A stretch of 64,000 nt of DNA from an uncultured Clostridia bacterium (GCA_937921505.1 CAKZUB010000020.1:1-64000); one strand, 5' to 3'; counted from the first letter of the stretch, positions 8,225 through 15,977 are shown. The notes: generated by a model not told the origin, from the sequence alone. A program made the numbers and translations.

Positions 8225-9537
8225 TCCTTTCTATATCTATCATTATGTGTTGGAATTACAGTTTGTGTGAGATCATGCATGACTTCTGATAAATCTTTTA
8301 TCCTTTTTCTAAGCATAAAGACACATTCTTCAATATTAGCATCTTTTTTAACAACATCTTCTGCAAAACATCGGCATGTAGGTGCACCACATGAGCCACA
8401 GTCTATTTGAGGTAATTCCTTATAGAGTATTTCAATATCTTCCATCATTTTAAGTGCTTTTTTCATATCATTATCTAAAGAAAAAACAGGCCTTGGCGTA
8501 ATGATTTTACTAAATGCTGCTGGCACCTCCATTATAGCGCTAATCAGATCTTTATTATCAATTACATCTTCTGCTGCATCTTCTTCAATCCATTTTTTTA
8601 GTGTATAGCGACTTACAAAAGGATTTTCAATTGCTAATGCTCCTCCTAGACATCCCCCTGTACACGCTAAAGCTTCTATATAGTTAATATTTGAGAGTGT
8701 CCCATCTTCTACTTTTTCTAATATCCCTATAACACTTTCCATACCATCTACTGCAATGCGACTTTTAATAGTTTCTTCATCTAGTCCACCATTTCTTGTA
8801 GCCCATGAGAGTCCTTTATATGTGCTTTGTCTTTTTACAGGTATTTGATGACTTGAATTCATTTTATAAATCATTATTTTATAAATATCTTGCATAGATA
8901 ACACGCCATCTACATATGACCTCTCTAATCCTTTTGGTCTATGAATTTCAGTTGCTTTTGCCGGACAAGGAGATATAAAAAAAACACCTATTTCATCTTC
9001 TGAAATTCCCTTTGCAATATATTTGCTTTTAATATATCTTGCAGCAAGCTCCATAGGGGATATAATCGGTAATACATGATGAATAAGTGATGGAAATCTT
9101 CTTTGAATAAGTCTTACAATCGCTGGACATGATGAAGAAATAATAGGAAATAGCGTAGCTGTTTTAACATATTCATAAGTATGATTTGCGATAACTTCTG
9201 CGGCACACCCCACTTCTACTACATCCGTAAACCCTATATGATATAAAGTACTTAAAATTTGTTCGATGTTTTTCACTTTTGGAAATTGGGCATAAAATGA
9301 TGGTGCCGGAAGCGCAATCCGATGTTTATACTTATCAATAAGACTGATTTCATCTGTAACCGCTCGCTTCGCCCCATTTCTACATATTCTAATGCAATTG
9401 CCACAGTCAATACACCTATCTTCTATAATCTTTGCTTTAGAACCTCTTACCCTTATAGCTTCTGTTGGACATCTTTTAATACAGTCTGTACACCCAATAC
9501 ATTTATCTTGTTCTAACGTTACTGAATGGCTATGCAT
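8221..9537 (-). CDS. Group D-like, putatively sensory [FeFe]-hydrogenase
   Basis: This 438-residue protein has two N-terminal [4Fe-4S] motifs (Cys13/16/19/23 and Cys42/45/48/52), an H-cluster domain and a C-terminal CxxCG-type [4Fe-4S] domain (Cys380, 383, 388, 405). The four cysteines that hold the H-cluster are kept (Cys137, Cys191, Cys292, Cys296). The Cys that relays protons in catalytic enzymes is replaced by Ser136 (SSSCP for TSCCP), and the MACPGGC loop reads LACTGGC. These changes resemble the group D enzymes that have been proposed as H2 sensors. The start is the ATG at 9537 after AAGGTG, not the upstream GTG at 9549. Its neighbours encode an anti-sigma-like ATPase, DRTGG and PHP proteins, which favours signalling over bulk H2 turnover. 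Low catalytic activity remains possible. Confidence 0.88.
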   Translation of the reverse strand: MHSHSVTLEQDKCIGCTDCIKRCPTEAIRVRGSKAKIIEDRCIDCGNCIRICRNGAKRAVTDEISLIDKYKHRIALPAPSFYAQFPKVKNIEQILSTLYHIGFTDVVEVGCAAEVIANHTYEYVKTATLFPIISSSCPAIVRLIQRRFPSLIHHVLPIISPMELAARYIKSKYIAKGISEDEIGVFFISPCPAKATEIHRPKGLERSYVDGVLSMQDIYKIMIYKMNSSHQIPVKRQSTYKGLSWATRNGGLDEETIKSRIAVDGMESVIGILEKVEDGTLSNINYIEALACTGGCLGGALAIENPFVSRYTLKKWIEEDAAEDVIDNKDLISAIMEVPAAFSKIITPRPVFSLDNDMKKALKMMEDIEILYKELPQIDCGSCGAPTCRCFAEDVVKKDANIEECVFMLRKRIKDLSEVMHDLTQTVIPTHNDRYRKE

Positions 9538-9571
9538 GATAGTAATCACCTTCTCTCTTAGTCCATTTGTA

Positions 9572-9985
9572 TTATGTTAAAAACACTGTTAGCTCTACAG
9601 TTGTCCCAATCCCTACTTCTGAATAAACATTTAAATCATCACTATACCTTTTCATATTCGGAAGTCCCATTCCTGCCCCGAAACCTAATTCTCTAATCTC
9701 ATGTGTAGCTGTTGAATATCCCTCCTTCATAGCAAGGTCAATATCAGGTATTCCAGGACCTTTATCTTTTAAGATAACATGCACTTTATCAGTTGATATA
9801 TCTACATCAATCACTCCACCACTCGCATGTATAACCATATTCATCTCGGCTTCATACATAGATATAGAGATCTTTCTAATAATACTTGAGTCTATTCCTA
9901 GCTGCTTTAAAGTACGCTTAAGAGATGCGGACGCCTCTCCCGCAACTAAAAAATTATCTCCATCTACCCGATAATGTAACTTCAT
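9572..9985 (-). CDS. RsbW/SpoIIAB-like ATP-binding regulatory protein
   Basis: This 137-residue protein is a lone GHKL ATPase domain of the HATPase_c_2 class, like anti-sigma kinases. The N-box is YEAEMNMVIHA (about 45-55), the G1 box is DKGPGIPDIDLA and the G2 box is GFGAGMGLPNMKR. It has no dimerisation or sensor domain, so it probably acts on a partner protein, by phosphorylation or binding. It starts 1 base after the stop of the DRTGG gene upstream and ends 34 bases before the hydrogenase gene. Homologues are often annotated as anti-sigma regulatory factor, but no sigma factor or STAS-type antagonist is encoded nearby, so its target is unknown. Confidence 0.85.
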   Translation of the reverse strand: MKLHYRVDGDNFLVAGEASASLKRTLKQLGIDSSIIRKISISMYEAEMNMVIHASGGVIDVDISTDKVHVILKDKGPGIPDIDLAMKEGYSTATHEIRELGFGAGMGLPNMKRYSDDLNVYSEVGIGTTVELTVFLT

Positions 9986-9986
9986 A

Positions 9987-10337
9987 CTAATTATCTCCTT
10001 TACTCATTAATCCAAGCTGATAAAGCTCTCCACAAGCTATATAAAGAGGATAATCTGTTGAAAGAAGAATCATGCTTTTTTGATGTGCCATATGAATCAT
10101 ATCTTCTGTTGGTGTTTTTCCTCTAACAAATACAATCGCTTTAATATCCATCATTTCTGCTGTTCTAATCACTTGTGGATTAATTAGTCCTGTAAGAAGT
10201 AGAACTTCTTCTTTTGCAAATGCAAGCACATCACTCATCAAGTCACAACCACATGCTGAGTGAACCTCTCGGTCTAGCTTTTCCTCTCCTGTCCATACAT
10301 TTGCTTTTAATATATCTCGTATTTCTCTAATATTCAT
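9987..10337 (-). CDS. DRTGG-domain protein (first copy)
   Basis: This 116-residue protein has the same fold as the protein at 7880-8224; they align over most of their length (for example CDLMSDVLAF against VGDLLSFVMS, and MILLSTDYPL against IPILSTNLNS). Here the loop carries two cysteines (ACGCD) that the other copy lacks, which might bind a metal or respond to redox; that is speculation. It is probably a ligand-binding regulator without enzymatic activity. It sits between the AlbA_2-type gene (21 bases) and the ATPase gene (1 base), so it is co-transcribed with both. Confidence 0.78.
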   Translation of the reverse strand: MNIREIRDILKANVWTGEEKLDREVHSACGCDLMSDVLAFAKEEVLLLTGLINPQVIRTAEMMDIKAIVFVRGKTPTEDMIHMAHQKSMILLSTDYPLYIACGELYQLGLMSKGDN

Positions 10338-10358
10338 ATTAACCTCCTATTTTTATGT

Positions 10359-11483
10359 CTAAACTTCATATATTCCTGTTCCTGGTAAGCATACCTCAAA
10401 CAATCCCTCTGATAAGTTGGTTTGTATTTGAACCTCTCCTTTACTTTTAAATAGTTCTTTTGTTTTACCTAGACCTATTCCAAAGTGAAATTCTTTTTCT
10501 TTTTGTTGGATAATAAGTAGCCTTGAGTATAGCCATGGATTACTTCTTATATTGTCTTCTTTCACCTCTCTATACTCGTAGCTTGTGGGATTACATACTT
10601 TAATGTAATCTTGCGTAATACTTACTGAAGTATACTGACTACTATTCCAATAATTACGATGTATAATAGCATTGCTAACAACTTCTATAAGCCCTATTAT
10701 AGGATAGTCTTGTGGTACTATTTGTTTAATAACATTTTCAAAATCCTCTATCATCCTAGAAATGTTACCTGTGATAGCTAGTATACGTGAAGCGTATTTT
10801 ATTTCAATTATAGCTTGAGGGATAAAATTTTGCGGGTTTTTTCCAAAAAGGAGTAGCCCCCCATAAGTAGGGTAATAAATCCCTTTTTCAAAATCTGCTG
10901 CAATAATACCTAGCGTTGACAGCACTAATTTATCTTGCTTTTTATAGAAATTTAGGTAACCAATATGTTTATCAATGAGTTTGAAGTCTAGTTCTTCAAG
11001 TGTCGCATTACGACAAGGTACATTTTCAAAACTTAGCATACCAAACTGTTGAAGCATATTGGCTATCTCATGTCTTGTAGCTTTATCTGTTGTAGAACCA
11101 CGCCGAACATAAAATGCGCCTGTTTGAATCATTTGATGTGGCACTTGCATGCTTTTAAATATAGTCAAAATTCCTATCATCTTATGACTAATCTCTTGAA
11201 CTTCAAATTTAACTGGAACTGGAGGTACACTTCTATTTGCAATGATTTGTTGAATTCTTTCTTCAAGATTTTGCGGAAAATCTTCAATACCCACAATCAC
11301 TCTTGTTTTGTCTTCAATACCAAACAAGATATACCCTCTTCCTCCTGGTGTATTAGCTATGGCTATCACATCTTTTGCGAACTCTTTTTTGTCTGATTCT
11401 AACTCTAACGATAGTTTAAGCTTAAAGTCTAGTTTAAAACCTTCATCATTTTTTAAAAGTTGTTTTAATTTATTAATATTCAA
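10359..11483 (-). CDS. AlbA_2/Schlafen-type ATP-binding regulator
   Basis: This 374-residue protein has an N-terminal AlbA_2 (Schlafen AAA_4-like) domain (about 10-130; GFKLDFK, IANTPGGRGYILFGIED) and a C-terminal HATPase_4-like segment (EVVSNAIIHRNY). Proteins with this layout are usually annotated as putative transcriptional regulators or ATP-dependent helicase-like proteins; the biochemical role is poorly known. The start is TTG with AAAGGAG seven bases upstream. It is the first gene of the sensory cluster, 21 bases before the first DRTGG gene. No recognisable helix-turn-helix was seen by eye. It may be the output regulator of the module, or only a neighbour. Confidence 0.75.
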   Translation of the reverse strand: MNINKLKQLLKNDEGFKLDFKLKLSLELESDKKEFAKDVIAIANTPGGRGYILFGIEDKTRVIVGIEDFPQNLEERIQQIIANRSVPPVPVKFEVQEISHKMIGILTIFKSMQVPHQMIQTGAFYVRRGSTTDKATRHEIANMLQQFGMLSFENVPCRNATLEELDFKLIDKHIGYLNFYKKQDKLVLSTLGIIAADFEKGIYYPTYGGLLLFGKNPQNFIPQAIIEIKYASRILAITGNISRMIEDFENVIKQIVPQDYPIIGLIEVVSNAIIHRNYWNSSQYTSVSITQDYIKVCNPTSYEYREVKEDNIRSNPWLYSRLLIIQQKEKEFHFGIGLGKTKELFKSKGEVQIQTNLSEGLFEVCLPGTGIYEV

Positions 11484-11636
11484 TGATTAACTCCTTTCCC
11501 GTAAGGCATCAGTAAAGGCTTTTCTAATTCATTCTATCACGAAAAATATTTATAATACAACCTAGTTATAAAATATATCTATCAAGTTCTAATATCATTA
11601 TAGATTTCACTTTACTAAAAGGTATTAATTAACACA

Positions 11637-11664
11637 TTTACAATTTATTAACATATACTATAGT
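11637..11664 (+). promoter_or_regulatory. Promoter of the DUF4397 gene, overlapping a palindrome
   Basis: TTTACA (11637-11642) and TATAGT (11659-11664) are 16 bases apart on the plus strand, about 30 bases before the ATG at 11694. A perfect 16-base palindrome, ATATACTATAGTATAT (11653-11668), covers the -10 box and could be an operator, although AT-rich palindromes also arise by chance. Confidence 0.5.
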
Positions 11665-11693
11665 ATATTAATGTACACTCGGAGGATATATGT

Positions 11694-12323
11694 ATGTTAA
11701 AAAAAGATGATATACCTCTATCATACATGAGGTTTTTTCATGCTTTACCTGTTAAATATAGTATCGATATCTATATAGATACTAAACTTGTATTTCGTGA
11801 TGTTTTATATGAAGATTTTACTGATTATATAGCGCTTTGTCCCGGAGAACATACTATTAATATTACACATGCTAAAAACCCTATTACGGTTTATAGTATG
11901 ATCTGGTACGTTCCTAATAAAAAAATTTATACAGGAATCATCGCTCCTAAGACAAAAGATGGCATAGGTATCGAGGTCTATAAGATAGAAGATCTCATAC
12001 GACCTATTCCCTCTAATAACTTTCTTGTAAGACTTGGTCACTTCAGTATGACAACTCCTACTATTGATGCTTTTTTATCAGACAATACTGCTGCTTTTAA
12101 AAAGGTAAGTTGCAATGAACTTACAAATTATACTGCCTCAAAATCTGGTGTTCATACACTTCAGATTAAAGATAGCAAAACTGAAAACTCTCTTCTTATG
12201 GTCCCTAATATACGTCTAAAAACATCTAGATTTTATTCTATTTATGTAATAGGTAATGGTTCAAAAGAATTCCCCCTAACTCTTGCCATTCCTATTGATG
12301 GAAACTCTTATTTGAAAATATAG
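11694..12323 (+). CDS. DUF4397-domain protein
   Basis: This 209-residue protein is the only convincing plus-strand gene in the window. It has two similar halves. The first (about 10-95) reads SYMRFFHALPVKYSIDIYID and then a PGEHTINI strand; the second (about 108-200) reads FLVRLGHFSMTTPTIDAFLS and then SGVHTLQIKD. This is the tandem beta-sandwich pattern of DUF4397, a family of surface or spore-associated proteins of unknown function in Firmicutes. There is no signal peptide or membrane segment, so export would need another route. A GGAGGA site lies 7 bases before the ATG. It is divergent from the sensory hydrogenase cluster and ends in a shared terminator. A possible operator covers its promoter. 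Confidence 0.8.
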   Translation: MLKKDDIPLSYMRFFHALPVKYSIDIYIDTKLVFRDVLYEDFTDYIALCPGEHTINITHAKNPITVYSMIWYVPNKKIYTGIIAPKTKDGIGIEVYKIEDLIRPIPSNNFLVRLGHFSMTTPTIDAFLSDNTAAFKKVSCNELTNYTASKSGVHTLQIKDSKTENSLLMVPNIRLKTSRFYSIYVIGNGSKEFPLTLAIPIDGNSYLKI

Positions 12324-12363
12324 TAAAAAAACCAACAAATTATTTTTTGTTGGTTTTTTTACT
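12322..12363. terminator. Bidirectional terminator shared by convergent genes
   Basis: An 18-bp perfect stem (12322-12339 with 12346-12363; core CCAACAAA/TTTGTTGG) with a 6-base loop has A-runs on one arm and T-runs on the other. It ends both the DUF4397 gene (stop 12321-12323) and the flavin reductase gene (stop in the loop, 12340-12342). The ascending arm on the minus strand codes for the last residues of the flavin reductase. Confidence 0.93.
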
Positions 12364-12924
12364 TTTTTTCTTATTTTTAATTGAATAGCCAAATGTGCCT
12401 ATTTCTTTACCTAGTGTCAAGTATGCACCATGAGAATAAGCAATAAGGTCTGTTTGATTTAAATGAAATTTCCCCTTCTCATCAATATAGTTTTCATCAA
12501 CATAGACATTGATAATATCCGCAATAAACATATGATGTGAACCTAATTCATGTATCTCTTTTACCTTACACTCAATATTCACTGGACTTTCGTTAATCAT
12601 CGGACATAATGTTTCATTCTCATAATTAGGTGTTAATGCTGTATCTTTAAATTTATCTCTCTGTGCTCCTGACTTTACACCACAATAATCAGTAGCTTTT
12701 ACCAATTGTTTTGTTGTAAGATTAATTACAAAATATCCAGTTTCTTTTATAATGTTATAAGAATACCTTGATGGCCTAATAGAAACATAGGTCATGGGTG
12801 GATTTGTACATATTGTTCCAGTCCATGCTATGGTAATAATGTTAGTGCGTTCAAGGTCACCACAGCTCACCATTACAGCTGGCAACGGATAGATCATATT
12901 CCCTGGTTTCCATTTTTGTTTCAT
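12340..12924 (-). CDS. Flavin reductase-like FMN-binding protein
   Basis: This 194-residue protein belongs to the flavin reductase-like (split-barrel FMN-binding) family, seen in the N-terminal stretch with YPLPAVMVSCG and TIAWTGTICTNPPM, followed by YVSIRPSRYSYNII. It binds FMN; members serve as NAD(P)H-flavin oxidoreductases or flavoproteins of unknown partner, probably cytoplasmic here. The C-terminal tail is very lysine-rich because it is coded by the terminator stem. I chose the ATG at 12924 (MKQKWKPGNM) over the ATG at 12939, because GGAG lies 9 bases before the former and nothing precedes the latter. It follows the CPBP protease gene at a short distance. Confidence 0.85.
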   Translation of the reverse strand: MKQKWKPGNMIYPLPAVMVSCGDLERTNIITIAWTGTICTNPPMTYVSIRPSRYSYNIIKETGYFVINLTTKQLVKATDYCGVKSGAQRDKFKDTALTPNYENETLCPMINESPVNIECKVKEIHELGSHHMFIADIINVYVDENYIDEKGKFHLNQTDLIAYSHGAYLTLGKEIGTFGYSIKNKKKSKKTNKK

Positions 12925-12947
12925 GCTCTTTCGCTCCATAAATCAAA

Positions 12948-13667
12948 TTACACTATTGATAAAGTCCCTATGATCCAACTGATACAATTAATCGTCATAT
13001 GGATAATAGTAGTGCATTGGACATTTTTTTCTTTCTCTTTAATCACTCCAAGACTTATTCCTAAAAATGTTGCGTAGATTTTTTGCAAGGGTAAAGGATG
13101 AATTACCCCAAATATAATTCCTTGTAATAGAGTAGCTTGCCATCTTCCAAACCCTAACTTAAGTCTACTTTGTATTTTACCTCGAAAGATATACTCTTCT
13201 AGTAATGGAGCCGAAAAAACGATTACTAAGAATCTTAAGATTGCTTCCTTATTTGAAAATAACTTTTCTACTTGTGTTGTATAATCTGTAAAAAATCTAC
13301 TTAGCCCTATATTAAGTAGACTTGATATAAACCATAAGGCTATACCATACCCTATATAAACAAAGATCTTACCTTTTCTAAAACCATGATAATTTATTAA
13401 AATATCTTGATTTAGAACAAAATCTTTGATTAGTATACCCATCAAGCAAAAAACATGTATAAAAAGAGTAATCTTATACATGTGATCATAGTAAAAGCCG
13501 GTGAAAGAAAGTTCATCCATTCTTAAAAAAAATCTCAATAAGAAAATAATTAGCCATTGACAACCTACAAACCACACTAGCGTTAAAAAAGCTTGCAAAC
13601 TACATTCAATTTTTTTATACATAGTTCCCTCTACATAGATATTAAAAAGATAGAGGCTACCTATCAT
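12948..13667 (-). CDS. CPBP-family intramembrane metalloprotease
   Basis: This 239-residue integral membrane protein has several hydrophobic segments and the CPBP (CAAX protease and bacteriocin-processing, Abi) signature: EEYIFRGKIQSRL (motif 1, Glu-Glu and Arg), FGVIHPLP (motif 2, His) and a late MTINCISW motif. It probably cleaves proteins or peptides in the membrane; the substrate is unknown, and some members give bacteriocin self-immunity. The start at 13667 lies 12 bases from an AAGGAGGTG site; an ATG at 13622 is an alternative. That site is better placed for a five-codon ORF (MINDR, 13657-13674) which overlaps the start. It follows pnp by about 30 bases. Confidence 0.82.
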   Translation of the reverse strand: MIGSLYLFNIYVEGTMYKKIECSLQAFLTLVWFVGCQWLIIFLLRFFLRMDELSFTGFYYDHMYKITLFIHVFCLMGILIKDFVLNQDILINYHGFRKGKIFVYIGYGIALWFISSLLNIGLSRFFTDYTTQVEKLFSNKEAILRFLVIVFSAPLLEEYIFRGKIQSRLKLGFGRWQATLLQGIIFGVIHPLPLQKIYATFLGISLGVIKEKEKNVQCTTIIHMTINCISWIIGTLSIV

Positions 13668-13696
13668 TAATCATAGGCACCTCCTTAAAGTATTAA

Positions 13697-15817
13697 TTAT
13701 TCTTCAGTTGTTTGTTCAGGTTTTTTAAGAAGTGCTTTTCTTGATAAATTAATACGTCCTTGCTTATCTATTTCTATTACTTTTACTTCTATTTCATCTC
13801 CAATAGCTACAGCATCTTCAACTTTAGCAAGTCTTTCATGTGAGAATTGTGAAATGTGTACTAATCCTTCTTTGCCTGGTACAAGTTCAACAAAAGCCCC
13901 AAAATTCATAAGTTTAACTACTTTTGCAGTAAATACTTGACCTTCTTCAATAGTCTTAGCAATGCCCTCTATCATCTTGATAGCTAAACGAGCTTTCTGT
14001 GCATCACTGCCACAAATGAACACTCTTCCATCATCTTCAATATCTATTTTAACGCCTGTTTCATCAATAATTTTATTAATTACTTTTCCTTTTGGACCAA
14101 TTACTTCACTAATTTTTTCTGGGTCTATAGTGATTTGTGTAATAACTGGTGCATAAGGTGATAATGTTTTACGAGGTTCTGCAATAGCTTTTAACATAAC
14201 TTCGTCTAATATATATAATCTTGCTTTTCTGGTTTGTTCTAATGCACCTTTTATAATTTCAGGAGTAAGTCCTTGTATTTTCATATCCATTTGGATAGCT
14301 GTAATACCATGATGTGTTCCACCGACTTTAAAGTCCATATCTCCAAAAAAGTCTTCTAGGCCTTGAATATCTGTTAAGAGTACAAAGTCATCATCTGTTT
14401 CTCCTGTTACAATCCCAACAGATATACCCGCTACTGGTGCTTTAATAGGCACACCAGCTGCCATAAGAGCTAGCGTTGATCCACATATACTCGCTTGTGA
14501 TGTTGATCCATTTGAGCTTAGTACTTCAGATACAAGTCTAATAGCATATGGAAACTCTTCTTCTGAAGGCAGTACAGGCAGTAGTGCTCTTTCAGCCAAT
14601 GCCCCGTGTCCTATGTCTCTTCTTCCAGGTGCTCTAGGCATTCTTGCTTCTCCAACTGAATAAGGTGGGAAATTGTAGTGATGCATGTAGCGTTTGGAAA
14701 CTTCGAGTGTATCTAATCCATCTAATGTTTGCGCCTCTGATAATGAACCTAAAGTTGCAATAGTAAGCACCTGTGTTTGTCCTCTTGTAAATAATCCAGT
14801 CCCATGAGTTCTTGGCAGAATATCTACTTCAGCAGCTAAATGTCTGATTTCTTCTAACGTACGACCATCTGGACGCTTTGATTCTTTTAATATCATTCTT
14901 CTTACAGTTTTCTTTTCAAAAGTATAGAAGGCATCTTCTAAATAGTCCAAGTGTGCTTCTTTTCCTGCTTCTGTAAGTTGTTCTATAACATATTTTTTGA
15001 GTTCTTTTATTTGGCTTTGTCTTACTTGTTTATCATCTGTAAAGACAGCTTCTTCCATCTTAGCATCACCAATAAGTGCTACAATATCTGAGTAAATATC
15101 TTCTGGTATACCAGCTTTAGAATAATCTTCATTTTTAGCCTTGCCACAGTCTTCTTTAATTTTCTTCATAAACGCAACGATTTCTTGATTGACTTCGTGG
15201 CCTTTCATAATTGCGTCAAACATAATACTTTCTTCAATTTCATCGGCTCCAGCCTCAATCATCATAACTTTCTCACTTGTTGAAGAAACCGTAAGAGCAA
15301 GCTTAGACTGTGTGCGTTGTTCATTATTTGGATTAATAATAAACTCACCATCAATATACCCCACTTGTACTGAAGCAACCGGACCTTTAAATGGTATTTC
15401 AGATATATCTACAACAAGTGAAGATGCGATCATTGCCGTTACTTCTGGACTACAATCTGGATCTACTGATAAAACAGTTGCTGTAATTACAACATCATTA
15501 CGATAGTCTTTCAAAAATAGTGGACGCATAGGTCTATCTATAAGCCTACATGTAAGAATGGCTCTTTCAGAAGGTCTACTTTCTCTTTTTATAAATCCAC
15601 CTGGAATCCTACCTACTGCATAAAATCTTTCTTCATAATTAATACTTAAAGGGAAAAAATCAATTCCTTCTTTAGGTTCATCACTTGCCACTACTGTAGC
15701 TAAAATGACAGTATCTCCATAACTTACTAGCGCTGCACCACTTGCAAGCTCAGCTACTTTTCCTATTTCTACTGAAAGCTTTCTTCCAGCTACCACTGTT
15801 GAATAATTTTTTATCAT
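13697..15817 (-). CDS. pnp: Polyribonucleotide nucleotidyltransferase (PNPase)
   Basis: This 706-residue phosphorolytic 3'-5' exoribonuclease also adds tails in reverse. It acts in cytoplasmic mRNA decay and usually forms a trimeric ring. Both RNase PH domains are present (about 10-215 and 310-540), with the conserved FFPLSINYEERFYAVGRIPG, ERAILTCRLIDRP and FGDMDFKVGGT segments. A KH domain (GPKGKVINKIIDETG) and a C-terminal S1 domain (GAFVELVPGKEGLVHISQ) follow. The length is normal for Firmicutes. It follows rpsO as in Bacillus, and a long hairpin (15851-15935) lies 33 bases before its ATG, so autoregulation through its leader is plausible. Confidence 0.97.
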   Translation of the reverse strand: MIKNYSTVVAGRKLSVEIGKVAELASGAALVSYGDTVILATVVASDEPKEGIDFFPLSINYEERFYAVGRIPGGFIKRESRPSERAILTCRLIDRPMRPLFLKDYRNDVVITATVLSVDPDCSPEVTAMIASSLVVDISEIPFKGPVASVQVGYIDGEFIINPNNEQRTQSKLALTVSSTSEKVMMIEAGADEIEESIMFDAIMKGHEVNQEIVAFMKKIKEDCGKAKNEDYSKAGIPEDIYSDIVALIGDAKMEEAVFTDDKQVRQSQIKELKKYVIEQLTEAGKEAHLDYLEDAFYTFEKKTVRRMILKESKRPDGRTLEEIRHLAAEVDILPRTHGTGLFTRGQTQVLTIATLGSLSEAQTLDGLDTLEVSKRYMHHYNFPPYSVGEARMPRAPGRRDIGHGALAERALLPVLPSEEEFPYAIRLVSEVLSSNGSTSQASICGSTLALMAAGVPIKAPVAGISVGIVTGETDDDFVLLTDIQGLEDFFGDMDFKVGGTHHGITAIQMDMKIQGLTPEIIKGALEQTRKARLYILDEVMLKAIAEPRKTLSPYAPVITQITIDPEKISEVIGPKGKVINKIIDETGVKIDIEDDGRVFICGSDAQKARLAIKMIEGIAKTIEEGQVFTAKVVKLMNFGAFVELVPGKEGLVHISQFSHERLAKVEDAVAIGDEIEVKVIEIDKQGRINLSRKALLKKPEQTTEE

Positions 15818-15850
15818 ATTTGAATTTCCTTTCTAAATAAAATAAGATTT

Positions 15851-15935
15851 AGAAGAGGAACCTTGTTGCGCAATCTTATAACTACCTTTAAAACAAGGTA
15901 GCTATAACATTGCACAAAAACATAAGTTCTCTTCT
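15851..15935 (-). promoter_or_regulatory. Long stem-loop in the pnp leader
   Basis: On the minus strand the 85-base segment folds into a long imperfect hairpin. An outer stem (AGAAGAG/CTCTTCT, extended by AAC/GTT after one bulge) leads to an inner stem of about 23 pairs (TTGTGCAATGTTATAGCTACC on the 5' arm) with one G-G mismatch and two G-U pairs, closed by a short loop. No T-run follows, so it is not a terminator. Known pnp leaders in enterobacteria carry such a stem, cut by RNase III and then used for autocontrol by PNPase. The same role here is inferred. Confidence 0.7.
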
Positions 15936-15952
15936 ATATTAAGTTGATTTAC

Positions 15953-15977
15953 AAAAAAGGGCGGAATATTCCACCCT
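15953..15977 (-). terminator. Intrinsic terminator after rpsO
   Basis: On the minus strand AGGGTGGAA pairs with TTCCGCCCT around a TA turn, followed by six T's (15953-15958). It begins about 5 bases after the rpsO stop codon. One U-G pair interrupts an otherwise perfect stem. It separates rpsO from pnp, and partial read-through may feed pnp, for which no strong separate promoter is apparent. Confidence 0.82.
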
